Below, piece after piece: positions 51,164 through 59,732 of a DNA stretch of 64,000 bases. Origin of the DNA: Streptomyces abyssomicinicus. GTDB taxonomy: Bacteria > Actinomycetota > Actinomycetes > Streptomycetales > Streptomycetaceae. The position numbers were made by a program, and so were the translations under genes. The stretch covers positions 778,180 to 842,179 of the forward strand of contig NZ_BBZI01000005.1 of the NCBI RefSeq assembly GCF_008974245.1. Reading direction: 5' to 3'. A model generated the notes under the pieces. That model was not told the DNA's origin, ran no database searches, and was given only the letters and a program-made list of their open reading frames with translations. Every line of letters begins with the position of its first letter. Position 1 is the stretch's first letter.

Positions 51164-52644
51164 GTCGCCTCCAGGTGACGGCTGACGATCTCATGGGCGA
51201 AGGACATGATCGTTCCCTGCGGGCTGATGCCCGGGGCGCCCGGCAGGACGCTGGCGTCGCACAGGTGCAGGTTGGAGAAGCCGTGCGGCCGGCCCGTCTC
51301 GTCGCAGACCCCGCCGCGCTCCGGCAGCGCCATCGGGCAGCTCGCCATGCCGTGCACCGACACCAGTTCCCAGTCGGCGGAGCGGACCCGCTCGCAGTAG
51401 GCCGCCACGTCCGCCTCCGAGCGCAGCGGCCCGGCGGAACTGGTCGGCGGCAGCAGCTCCACCGCCCCCGCGGCGAACAGCAGCCGGGCGGTCCTGCGGA
51501 AGGCCAGCCGCAGCGTGTGGTGGTCGGCGGGGGTCATGCCGTGCCGCAGCAACGGGGCCCGCCCGGCCAGCGTGGTGATCCGGGCGGCACCCTGCATCCG
51601 CACCTGCGTGGTGAACATGCCCAGGTGGGCCCGGGCGGAGAGGAGTTCGTCGACCTCGTGCGGGGCCCGGCCCGCGAGCGCGGCGCCGAGACCGCCGGGC
51701 GTCAGGTTGGACGGCATGACGAGGATGCCCAGCGCCGAGTGCTCCTGGACCTGGGCGGTGAACATGGTGCCTCGGACGGCGTCCACGACCCGCGGGAACC
51801 GGGCGACGGTCCGCAGGTTCAGGTGCAGCTCCAGCCGCCGCCCGGCCACGCGCCGGTGGATGCCGCTGCGGCGCAGCAGCACCGGCGTGCCGATGGGTCC
51901 CGCGGCGACGAAGACGCTGCGGGGCCGGTACCGCGTGCGCCGCCCCTCGGTGTCCGTCGCCTCGACGGCGCGGACCACGCCCCGGTCGTGGACGATGCGC
52001 TCCGCCCGCACACCCGGGCTGATACGGGCCCCGTGCAGTTCGGCCTGCGGCAGATAGCTCAGCGCCATGCTCTGCTTGGCGCCGCTCGGACAGCCGGTGG
52101 CGCACTGGTTGCGGTGCAGGCAGCCGCGCACCACCCGTTGCGGGTGCTGCCAGCGCCAGCCGAGGGACTCGGCCGCCCGGGCCAGCAGCCGGGAGTCCTC
52201 GTTGCCGTCACCGTGCTCCTGCACGATCATGCCGAGGCGACGGGCGACCTCCGCGAAGCGCGCGCCGACGACCGGCTCGCGGTAACCGCCGTACCCGGAC
52301 AGGGCCGCCCAGCGGTTCAGCACCGTCGCCGAGGGTTCCCACAGCAGACCGCCGTTGACCACGGTGGTCCCCCCGACCACGCTGGCCTCGCCGTAGGCGA
52401 TGGCCGGGGTGCCCAGCACCGCCGTGGCGCCGCCGTTGCGGTACAGGCGGCGCATCGACTCGGCCGGGCTCCTCCCGGCGAGGTCGGCGGTGGAGACCCG
52501 GGGACCCTCCTCCAGGACGGTCACCGACCGCCCCGCGCGGGCCAGTTCGAGGGCGGCCACGCTGCCGCCCGCGCCGGACCCGACCACCAGCGCGTCGCAG
52601 TCGACCTCCCGGACGCCCCGGGCAGGCCGCGTGAGGGCTCTCAC
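51160..52644 (-). CDS. GMC-family FAD oxidoreductase
   Basis: A 494-residue flavoprotein starting at GTG 52644, overlapping the stop of its small partner. The FAD-binding motif is G22-S-G24-A-G-G27, followed by VVGGTTVVNGGLLWEPSA and RNQCATGCPSGAKQS. The C-terminus has VSVHGMASCPM (catalytic His region) and CDASVLPGAPGISPQGTIMS. GMC enzymes oxidise alcohols of sugars, sterols or other small molecules. Pairing with a small upstream protein resembles gluconate/fructose dehydrogenase-type complexes. Confidence 0.82.
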   Translation of the reverse strand: MRALTRPARGVREVDCDALVVGSGAGGSVAALELARAGRSVTVLEEGPRVSTADLAGRSPAESMRRLYRNGGATAVLGTPAIAYGEASVVGGTTVVNGGLLWEPSATVLNRWAALSGYGGYREPVVGARFAEVARRLGMIVQEHGDGNEDSRLLARAAESLGWRWQHPQRVVRGCLHRNQCATGCPSGAKQSMALSYLPQAELHGARISPGVRAERIVHDRGVVRAVEATDTEGRRTRYRPRSVFVAAGPIGTPVLLRRSGIHRRVAGRRLELHLNLRTVARFPRVVDAVRGTMFTAQVQEHSALGILVMPSNLTPGGLGAALAGRAPHEVDELLSARAHLGMFTTQVRMQGAARITTLAGRAPLLRHGMTPADHHTLRLAFRRTARLLFAAGAVELLPPTSSAGPLRSEADVAAYCERVRSADWELVSVHGMASCPMALPERGGVCDETGRPHGFSNLHLCDASVLPGAPGISPQGTIMSFAHEIVSRHLEAT

Positions 52645-53018
52645 GTCACGGCCTCCCCGGTCCGCGCGAGGCCGGTCCGCGAGGGGCCGGAGTCCAGCGC
52701 GCCGTACAGGGCCAGTGCCGTCAGCGCGCGCAGCAGCTCCGCGTAACCGGGCAGACCGCGCAGCCGGGCCAGTCCCCGCCGCGCCGTGCCGGGCGGCGCG
52801 GTGTGCGGCCCCGAACGGGTGACGGCGCGGAAGGCGGCCGGGAACAGCCGCAGGGCCACGGCCGTCGCCCACCGGTAGCCGGCCGGCATCCGGTTCAGGG
52901 TGCCCACCGTGTGCCGCACCGCCTGCCGCAGGGCGGGCGCGGGGCCCAGCACCCCGTACGCGGCGGCCCAGCAGGCCGGCAGCCCGGACCGGTACAGGTC
53001 GCGCTCGGTGAGCCTCAT
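52641..53018 (-). CDS. small partner of GMC oxidoreductase
   Basis: A 125-residue helical protein overlapping both neighbours by 4 nt. It contains YRSGLPACWAAAYGVLGP and RLRGLPGYAELLRALTALALYGAL. The second segment resembles the C-terminal FYSDPRV-type region of small subunits found beside GMC dehydrogenases. It lacks a clear Tat signal. It is probably a structural or maturation partner; the family call is tentative. Confidence 0.55.
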   Translation of the reverse strand: MRLTERDLYRSGLPACWAAAYGVLGPAPALRQAVRHTVGTLNRMPAGYRWATAVALRLFPAAFRAVTRSGPHTAPPGTARRGLARLRGLPGYAELLRALTALALYGALDSGPSRTGLARTGEAVT

Positions 53019-54433
53019 CCCGCCACCTTCTCCCGCACGAATCCGGCCAGGAGCCGGGTGGCGCCCCGGCTCAGCACCTCGTCGAGGGCGTCGACGAACA
53101 GATCGGCCTCGTCGGGCTCGGTCACCAGGGGCGGCGAGACGATCAGGGCGATCAGCCGGTTGGAGCCGAAGAACGTGAGGATCCCGTGGTCCCGGTACAG
53201 GGCGGCGATCACGGCGCCGGTCAGCAGCTTCGACACCGCCTGCGGGTCCCGGGCCATCGCCGAGGGCAGCCGTTCGCGCAGCCCGGCCGGGAGGGCGGGC
53301 CCGGGGGTGAGGAACACCCCGTGCAGGGCGCCGCGCCCCTTGACCTCGCGCACCAGGCGCGGATGCCGGGCGGCCACACCGGCGAGCCCCTTCTCCAGTC
53401 GCTCGCCGAGTTCGCGGGCGCGGGCGGGGAAGTCCTCCTCGACGGCGACCGCCACGGCCTCCAGCGCGGTCGCGGTCTCCTCGCCGAACCCGTAGTACGT
53501 CGTGCTGTGCAGGGTGGCGTCGGACAGGTTGTCGTAGGCGGCGCGGAAGACCGGTTCGCGCGCGATGTAGCCGGAGATCGAGGACTTGCCGCCGCCGAAG
53601 GACTTGGAGGTGGTCACGACGTCGGGCACGAGCCCGCGGTGGTGCATGAAGTGGAACAGCGCCCCGGTCTTCCCCCAGCCGGTGTACACCTCGTCGAAGA
53701 TCAGCACGATGTCGAGTTCGGTGCACACGCGGCGCACCTCGCGCAGGAACGCGCCCGAGCACTCGCGCAGACTGGAGGCACTGAACGGCTCGAGGACGAC
53801 GGCGTACACGTCGCAGTCGCCGGCGGAGTCGGTGTGCCGCTCCAGGGCCAGCCGGAAGGACTCCAGGTCGTCGTAGGCGAACGCGTCGGTGCCGGGGATC
53901 CGCGGGTAGGGGAAGTGCACCTCGGGCGAGGCGGTGAGGCTGCCCGCGCCCAGAAGTTTGCCGTGGAAGGCGATGTCCGTGTGCAGGACGGTGCCCCGCC
54001 GGCCCCGGTGGTACTTGTAGGCCAGCTTCACCGCCCCCTCCACGGCCTCCGCGCCGGAGTTGGGGAAGTAGCTGATGTTCAGGTCGCCGGGCAGCAGCTG
54101 GGCGAGGTTGTGGCTCAGCGCGGCCACGTAGGGCGAGAAGTAGTTCTTGTGGACCTCCATGCGGCGCGCCTCCTGGAAGCGCCGCCGCGCGGCGAGGACA
54201 CGCGGATGGTTGTGGCCGTGGCTGAGGACACCGACCCCGCCGGTGAAGTCCAGCACCCGGCGGCCGTCCCGCAGATGGATCCAGGCCCCCTCGGCGTGGT
54301 CGACCAGGTCCCGGCCGAAGCCGAAGGAACCGATGAGCGACACCTGGCTGCGGCTGACGAACCGGCGGTACAGGTCGTGCACCTCCTCGGTGGTCATCGC
54401 CTCCGCCTGGTCCAGCCCGATCAGGTCAGCCAT
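53015..54433 (-). CDS. class III PLP-dependent aminotransferase
   Basis: A 472-residue aminotransferase. GGVGVLSHGHNHPRVL and NSGAEAVEGAVKLAYKYH match the class. IFDEVYTGWGKTG carries the PLP-pyridine Asp, and TTSKSFGGGKSS contains the candidate Schiff-base lysine near residue 281, followed by TYYGFGEETATALEA. It could convert a ketone or aldehyde to an amine in the pathway. The stop overlaps the small GMC-partner gene; the start region overlaps the FAD oxidoreductase stop. Confidence 0.85.
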   Translation of the reverse strand: MADLIGLDQAEAMTTEEVHDLYRRFVSRSQVSLIGSFGFGRDLVDHAEGAWIHLRDGRRVLDFTGGVGVLSHGHNHPRVLAARRRFQEARRMEVHKNYFSPYVAALSHNLAQLLPGDLNISYFPNSGAEAVEGAVKLAYKYHRGRRGTVLHTDIAFHGKLLGAGSLTASPEVHFPYPRIPGTDAFAYDDLESFRLALERHTDSAGDCDVYAVVLEPFSASSLRECSGAFLREVRRVCTELDIVLIFDEVYTGWGKTGALFHFMHHRGLVPDVVTTSKSFGGGKSSISGYIAREPVFRAAYDNLSDATLHSTTYYGFGEETATALEAVAVAVEEDFPARARELGERLEKGLAGVAARHPRLVREVKGRGALHGVFLTPGPALPAGLRERLPSAMARDPQAVSKLLTGAVIAALYRDHGILTFFGSNRLIALIVSPPLVTEPDEADLFVDALDEVLSRGATRLLAGFVREKVAG

Positions 54434-55814
54434 GGTCCCTCCCGGCCCTCGCGCGCAGACGGTCGGCGATCAGGCGCCCGGCCCGGCGTCCGTCGCGCAC
54501 GGCGTAGTTGGTGCCGCGGTCCTCGGGGAACACCTGGGCCATGCCCGCCAGGTACAGGCCCGGCACCCCGGACTCCACCGGCGGCATCGTCCGGGAGTAG
54601 TCCGGGGTGATCACCGGCTGGGCGTACTCGGCGCGCCACACGTGGAAGCGCTGCACCCAGTGGCGGTCGAAGGCGGGGAACATGCGCTTGACGTGGGGCA
54701 GGCTGTACTCGAAGACCTCCTCGTCGGACATCCGGTACAGCTCCGCGTCGGTGGGCAGGTACTTCGACAGGTACACGACGTGCTTGCCGTCGTAGCGGTC
54801 GGGGTGGTCGAGGTTGGTGTGCTCGATGACGCCGACGTAGGGGAAGTCCGGGTCGTTGACGTTGAGCCAGTAGGTGTCCGACAGCCGACGGTCGTTCTCC
54901 AGCACCAGGCAGACGTTGCCCAGGTAGTCGACGCCCGACCAGCTCCGGCGCACTCCCGCCACCGCCGGGTGGTCCGCCTCCTCGCCGAGCAGCGAGGCCG
55001 CCAGGGAGGGCGCGGTGGTCAGAAGGACCTGGCCGGCCGGGTGGAACACGCCGTCGGCCGTCACCCCGGTCACCCCCGCGTCGCCGGCGTGCACCGCCGC
55101 GACCCTCGCACCGGTGACGATCTCCACGCCCAGGGATTCCAGGTGCCTGCCCAGCGCGGTGAGCAGGGCCTCGCAGCCGCCCCTGACGTAGTACAGCGTC
55201 TCCTTGCCGGAACGGGTGCGGCTGCCGCCGCGCAGATGCAGCTTGGTCCACATCCAGGTCGCGCCGACGTGCTCCGCGTACTTCCCGAACTTGCCCTCCA
55301 GCAGCGGCCGCCAGACCACCTCGTACACCCGCCGGCCGCCCAGCGACACCAGCCACTCCTCGGCGGTGAGCGACTCCAGCTCACGCCAGTGCCGCACCCG
55401 CCGGGCCCGAAGGGCCAGCAGCCCCAGGCGGATCCGGTCGGCGAACGGCAGCGGCGCGAAGCGCAGCAGGTCCAGCGGGGCGGAGAGGCGGTAGACGGAA
55501 TTGGCGAAGTACACGCCCGTGCGCGTCTCGTGGGCCTCCAACAGGTCGGAGATGCCGAGGAGTTCGCACAGCCGGAGCATCTCCTCGTCGGAGGAGAACC
55601 AGTGGTGGTAGAACCGCTCCAGCCGTACGCCGTCCCCGGTGTCGAAGCTCGCGGCGAGCCCGCCGATGACCGGCTCGCTCTCCAGGACGCGCACGCTGCG
55701 CCCCCGCGAGGCGAGTTCGAGCGCCGCGGACAGGCCGGTGAAACCGGCGCCGACCACGACGACGTCCACCGGGCCGGCGGCGCTGCCCGCCGCTTCGGCT
55801 GCTTCCGTGCTCAC
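54426..55814 (-). CDS. FAD-dependent amine oxidase-like oxidoreductase
   Basis: A 462-residue flavoprotein with GTG start overlapping the glycosyltransferase stop. The dinucleotide motif is VVVGAGFTGLSAALELASRG, followed by GGLAASFDTGDGVRLERFYHHWF. The closing FAD contact is PGLYLAGMAQVFPEDRGTNYA. It belongs to the protoporphyrinogen oxidase/desaturase-like group that often accompanies polyisoprenyl-type glycosyltransferases. The substrate is unknown. Confidence 0.8.
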   Translation of the reverse strand: MSTEAAEAAGSAAGPVDVVVVGAGFTGLSAALELASRGRSVRVLESEPVIGGLAASFDTGDGVRLERFYHHWFSSDEEMLRLCELLGISDLLEAHETRTGVYFANSVYRLSAPLDLLRFAPLPFADRIRLGLLALRARRVRHWRELESLTAEEWLVSLGGRRVYEVVWRPLLEGKFGKYAEHVGATWMWTKLHLRGGSRTRSGKETLYYVRGGCEALLTALGRHLESLGVEIVTGARVAAVHAGDAGVTGVTADGVFHPAGQVLLTTAPSLAASLLGEEADHPAVAGVRRSWSGVDYLGNVCLVLENDRRLSDTYWLNVNDPDFPYVGVIEHTNLDHPDRYDGKHVVYLSKYLPTDAELYRMSDEEVFEYSLPHVKRMFPAFDRHWVQRFHVWRAEYAQPVITPDYSRTMPPVESGVPGLYLAGMAQVFPEDRGTNYAVRDGRRAGRLIADRLRARAGRDHG

Positions 55815-56773
55815 AGGTTCACACGCTCCTCTTCGGGATGGGACGGGGACAGCGGGCCGAGACGCTCCGCGACGGTGTAGTCCGGGCGGCCCTGCACCTG
55901 CCGGAAGACCGCGTGCAGGTACTCGCCGACGATGCCCAGCGCGAGCGCCTGGGAGCCGAAGGCGGCGGATCCGGTCAGGACCCCGAGGTCGCGCCGGAAG
56001 GCGGCCGTGGCCGCGCCGCCGACCAGCACTGCGGTGCCCAGGTAGGTGGTCAGGCGCAGCGGGACCGCGGAGTCGGACAGCAGGCCCCGCCGGGACAGGG
56101 CGAGCATCTTGCGCAGGGTGTACTGCGAGGTCCCCGCGTGCCGCGGGGCCCGGTCGTAGTCGATGTGCGTCTCGGGGAAACCGAACCAGCTCACCGCGCC
56201 GCGCAGGTACAGGTTCCGGTCGCGGGACTCGGCCAGCAGCCGGACCAGCGCGCGGTCCAGCAGGCGGAAGTCGCCGGTGTCCAGCGCGGGCGGCTGCTCG
56301 GAGAGCGCGGACACCAGCCGGTAGAACGCGTAGGCGCTGGCCTTCTTGAAGACGCTCTCGCCCGCCCGGCTGCGCCGCCGTGCGGAGACGACGGACCAGC
56401 CGTCGCGCCACAGGGCGGCCATCTCCGCGATCAGCTCCGGCGGGTCCTGGAGGTCGGCGTCGATGACGACGACGGCGTCACCCGCGGCGTCCCGGAGGCC
56501 GGCCAGGCAGGCCGCCTGGTGGCCGAAGTTGCGGCCCAGCCGCAGGGCGCGGACCCCGTCCGAGTCCTTGGCGAGCGCCTTGACGACCTCCCAGGTGCCG
56601 TCCGAACTCCCGTCGTCCACGAAGATCTGCTCGCAGTCGAACTCCTCCAGCGCGCCCAGGACCTCGGTGAGGCGGGCATGGGTGTGGGCGAGCACTTCCC
56701 TCTCGTTGTAACAGGGCACCACGACGCTCAGCATCGGACGCCTGCTGTCGAAGGCGCGTATCTCCCGCGGCAC
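55811..56773 (-). CDS. membrane GT2 glycosyltransferase (DPM/GtrB-like)
   Basis: A 320-residue family 2 glycosyltransferase: LSVVVPCYNEREVLAHT, FVDDGSSDGTWEVV, VVIDADLQDPPELIAEM and GDFRLLDRALV, then two membrane helices (residues about 228-290) as in dolichol/undecaprenyl-phosphate sugar transferases. It probably charges a polyprenyl phosphate with a sugar at the inner membrane face. It overlaps the FAD oxidoreductase gene. Confidence 0.85.
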   Translation of the reverse strand: MPREIRAFDSRRPMLSVVVPCYNEREVLAHTHARLTEVLGALEEFDCEQIFVDDGSSDGTWEVVKALAKDSDGVRALRLGRNFGHQAACLAGLRDAAGDAVVVIDADLQDPPELIAEMAALWRDGWSVVSARRRSRAGESVFKKASAYAFYRLVSALSEQPPALDTGDFRLLDRALVRLLAESRDRNLYLRGAVSWFGFPETHIDYDRAPRHAGTSQYTLRKMLALSRRGLLSDSAVPLRLTTYLGTAVLVGGAATAAFRRDLGVLTGSAAFGSQALALGIVGEYLHAVFRQVQGRPDYTVAERLGPLSPSHPEEERVNL

Positions 56774-56889
56774 AACAAACCTTTCGTACGTCCGTCAGAA
56801 CACAGGGGTCGCACGGGCGGACCGGAATGAGGCGGGGGAGGCGCGCTCCGCGTGAACGCGCCCCCGCCGTCCGGGCCGCACCCGGCGGC

Positions 56890-57750
56890 TCAGCCACGGG
56901 GCGCCGACGCCATCCGCTCGCGCAGGATCTGCCGGGCCTCCGCCTCCCACCAGTCGGGCACGCGGGCCAGCGACACCGGCCGGAACGCGATGCCCAGCGC
57001 GTCGCCGTCGACCCGGCCGCCGTGGGCGAGAAGGTGGTCGAGGTACCTCTCGGCCTCCTCGGGGAGGGTGTCGGTCACCTCCGTCCACGCACCGCTGCGG
57101 TGCATCTCGATGCGGCGCCGGAGGTCGTCCAGCACGGGAGGCCGCCACTTGAAGTGGTGCACCACCGGGATGTCCCGGACCTCGTCCACGTCGATCCTGA
57201 CCGTGGGCGAGTAGTGGCTGCCCAGGGCCAGCTGGACGTCGGACCGCGCCAGGACGACCTTGCGCGGATTGCCCCGCGTGAGCCGGGCGGTGAGGAAGCC
57301 GCCCACGGGATAGCGCGTGTCCAGGTCCGGGGCGTCCCCGGCGCCCGCCAGCCCGCCGTCGGCGGCCAGCCGGTCCAGCAGGACGCCGTTGACCAGCGGA
57401 TGCCCGGCGGCCTCCGCGCGCGCGACGGTCTCCTCCAGGGACAGCGGGTAGGCGTGGAACTCGTCGGAGTCGGCGATCAGGTGCCACCCCTCGCCCGCGG
57501 CGGCCCGCAGCCGGTCGCGCAGTTCGCCGTGCAGGTGCTCGTGCCAGGGGCCGGTGCTCACGAGCGCCGGCGGGCCCGCCAGGCGCCGCCAGGTGCCGAG
57601 CGTGCGCTCCCGTTCCTCCTCGGGCACGTGGTCGGGAAAGTGGAAGCCGACGAAGAACTCGCCCACTCCGAGCTTCGTGTAGTGCGCGGCGAACTCGCGG
57701 AGGAGTTCGTCCTCCACCGCGCCGATGACCGCTACCAAGGACAGACGCAT
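56890..57750 (-). CDS. glycosyltransferase-like protein (GT2/GT92 type)
   Basis: A 286-residue protein. ATG 57750 is chosen because AGGGA lies seven nt upstream. The order of elements (LSLVAVIGAVEDELLREFAA, GVGEFFVGFHFP, then WHLIADSDEFHAYP with a DxD-type acidic cluster, and HFKWRPPVLDDL) follows family 2/92-like glycosyltransferases. No membrane helix is present. It is separated from the next GT gene by 116 nt. Confidence 0.65.
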   Translation of the reverse strand: MRLSLVAVIGAVEDELLREFAAHYTKLGVGEFFVGFHFPDHVPEEERERTLGTWRRLAGPPALVSTGPWHEHLHGELRDRLRAAAGEGWHLIADSDEFHAYPLSLEETVARAEAAGHPLVNGVLLDRLAADGGLAGAGDAPDLDTRYPVGGFLTARLTRGNPRKVVLARSDVQLALGSHYSPTVRIDVDEVRDIPVVHHFKWRPPVLDDLRRRIEMHRSGAWTEVTDTLPEEAERYLDHLLAHGGRVDGDALGIAFRPVSLARVPDWWEAEARQILRERMASAPRG

Positions 57751-57787
57751 GATCACTTCCCTGCTGACCGGGTGATCCGGACGTTCG

Positions 57788-58990
57788 TCAACGGACGGGG
57801 GGAGGGCCGAAGGCGGTGAGGCTGCCGATCGGCGCCTCGGGCCGCCAGGTGAGCATCGGCGGATGCACCCCGGTGGTGTTGCCCTGGGCGTCGACGATCC
57901 CCGGGGTCACCGGGTGCTCCATGTGGAGCAGCGGGTCGTCGAAGTAGCGGAACGCGGTCGCGCGCTGCAGCCGCAGGACGAGGTCCAGGTCCTCGCCGCC
58001 CCAGCCCTCGTACCGCTCGTCGTAACCGGCGACGGCGTCGAACACCTCGCGGCGCAGCCACACGCACATGCCCGAGGCCCGGTGGACCAGGAAGCCGCGC
58101 ACCCGGCCGAGGTCGACGCTCGCCGCACCGTGCGACAGCCGCTGTTCGACCGCCCAGCGGGTGGACCACGTGTCGAGGTAGAGCAGGTCGGTGAAGGGCA
58201 GGAACGCCCCCACCGACGGGCCGGAGAACCGCCGGGCGTTGCGCTCGACGAAGTGCCGGTCCACCAGGGCGTCCGCGTCCAGCACGCAGACGAAGGAGGC
58301 GCCCGAGACGGAGTTGACCACCGCCGCGTTGACGGCCCAGGACCGGTTGAAGGGACCCGCCTTGTACGCGTGGAGGTACTCGTCGGCGCGCGGTTCGATC
58401 TTCGCCCGCCACCGCTGCTCGGTGTCGCACTCGATGACGGTCACCGCGTAGTCCGCCGACGGCGCCGACTGGTCGCGCAGCGCGTCCAGACACGCCAGCA
58501 GGTTGCCGAGGCGTTCCCCGGTGGCACTGGTGTCCCGGAAGGGGATGACCACCTGGACGACGGCGCCCCCCGCCGTGCCCGGCGCGCCGTCCCGGGGCGG
58601 CACGGCCCGCCGGGGGCCGGCCGGCTCCGGGTGGCCCGTGTGGTCGTCGCCCAGGTGGTAGCCGATGCGCGAGGTGGCGTTGACCTCGCCGACGGCCCGT
58701 TCCAGGGCGTCGCGGAACGCCGGGCCGGCCTCCAGGGCGCGGGCGACGGCCTCCCGCAGCCGCCGGTGGGCCCCCGCGTCACGGGGCGCACCGCGCAGCG
58801 CGCGGGTGGCGTCGGTGACCGCCGCGTCCGGCCCGGGGTCGAGCAGGCCGGCCACGGCGGTCAGCCCGGGCCTGGCGCGGTGCATGTAGAAACGGTTGGC
58901 GTCGCCCGCCGCGTCGTCGGCGAGCAGGACGACGCTGTCGGCGGCGCGGCGCGCCAGGTCCGTCCCTGCCATCCCGAACTGCTTGAGCAC
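57788..58990 (-). CDS. glycosyltransferase with extra N-terminal domain
   Basis: A 400-residue protein. GTG 58990 follows GGAGAGGA at good spacing. The first 140 residues form an unassigned domain (LARRAADSVVLLADDAAGDA). Residues about 150-390 are a GT-A fold: VVIPFRDTSATGERLGNLLA, FVCVLDADALVDRHFVERNA (DxD near residue 239) and YEGWGGEDLDLVLRLQ, the GGED motif of galactosyltransferase-type enzymes. It starts 13 nt after the GTP cyclohydrolase II gene. Confidence 0.75.
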   Translation of the reverse strand: MLKQFGMAGTDLARRAADSVVLLADDAAGDANRFYMHRARPGLTAVAGLLDPGPDAAVTDATRALRGAPRDAGAHRRLREAVARALEAGPAFRDALERAVGEVNATSRIGYHLGDDHTGHPEPAGPRRAVPPRDGAPGTAGGAVVQVVIPFRDTSATGERLGNLLACLDALRDQSAPSADYAVTVIECDTEQRWRAKIEPRADEYLHAYKAGPFNRSWAVNAAVVNSVSGASFVCVLDADALVDRHFVERNARRFSGPSVGAFLPFTDLLYLDTWSTRWAVEQRLSHGAASVDLGRVRGFLVHRASGMCVWLRREVFDAVAGYDERYEGWGGEDLDLVLRLQRATAFRYFDDPLLHMEHPVTPGIVDAQGNTTGVHPPMLTWRPEAPIGSLTAFGPPPVR

Positions 58991-59003
58991 TGCGGTCCTC
59001 TCC

Positions 59004-59732
59004 TCAGGCACTCGGCGCGATCGAGGACGTAGGGCGGTCCACCGTGATGGCGTGCCCCATCCTGATCCGTTTCGTCTCCAGGTAGTCGACGTTCTCGGGG
59101 CGGACGAACACCCCGGTGGGCACCTGCTCCGACACCTCGATCCCGCAGGCCCGCAGGCCCTTGACCTTCTCGGCGTTGTTCGTCACCAGCGCGACGTCGC
59201 GGTGGCCGAGGGCGTCCAGCATCTGGCCGGCCACCTCGTAGGAGCGGCCGTCGGCGGGGAAGCCCAGCCGCACGTTGGCGTCCACCGTGTCCGCCCCGGC
59301 CTCCTGGAGCGCGTAGGCGTCGATCTTGTTGTAGAGCCCGATCCCCCGCCCCTCCTGCCTGAGGTAGAGCAGCACGCCACCCCTTCGCTCCATCAGGCCG
59401 AGCGTCTCCGAGAGCTGCGGACCGCAGTCGCAGCGGGCCGAGCCGAACACGTCGCCGGTCAGGCACTCGGAGTGGATGCGCACCAGCGGCCTCGCCGTGT
59501 CCGGCCGCCACACCAGCGCGACGTGTTCACGCCCGTCGACGAGGCCGTCGAAGGTGACCAACTCGGCGGGGCGCGTCCCCGGCAGGGACTGCCGGGGGAG
59601 GGCGACGCGGCGGCGTACCGCGGCCCGGCCCACCACGCGCAGTCCCGCGGCGGCGGTGGCGCGGTCGCCCCCGCCCGCGGCCGTGAGCCCCGGCGCCTGC
59701 GGCTCGACCGCCGCCCCGGCCCGGGCCGTCAC
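59004..59732 (-). CDS. ribA: GTP cyclohydrolase II
   Basis: A 242-residue enzyme starting at GTG 59732, overlapping the WD40 gene stop. Zinc ligands lie in SECLTGDVFGSARCDCG (three cysteines near residues 77-90). The active-site tract is LYLRQEGRGIGLYNKIDAYA, then VTNNAEKVKGL and GIEVSEQVP. The family opens GTP to a diaminopyrimidine, the entry to riboflavin. It is here without other rib genes and beside glycosyltransferases and a WD40 protein, so it is probably a pathway-specific copy. The first 35 residues are a variable extension. Confidence 0.9.
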   Translation of the reverse strand: MTARAGAAVEPQAPGLTAAGGGDRATAAAGLRVVGRAAVRRRVALPRQSLPGTRPAELVTFDGLVDGREHVALVWRPDTARPLVRIHSECLTGDVFGSARCDCGPQLSETLGLMERRGGVLLYLRQEGRGIGLYNKIDAYALQEAGADTVDANVRLGFPADGRSYEVAGQMLDALGHRDVALVTNNAEKVKGLRACGIEVSEQVPTGVFVRPENVDYLETKRIRMGHAITVDRPTSSIAPSA

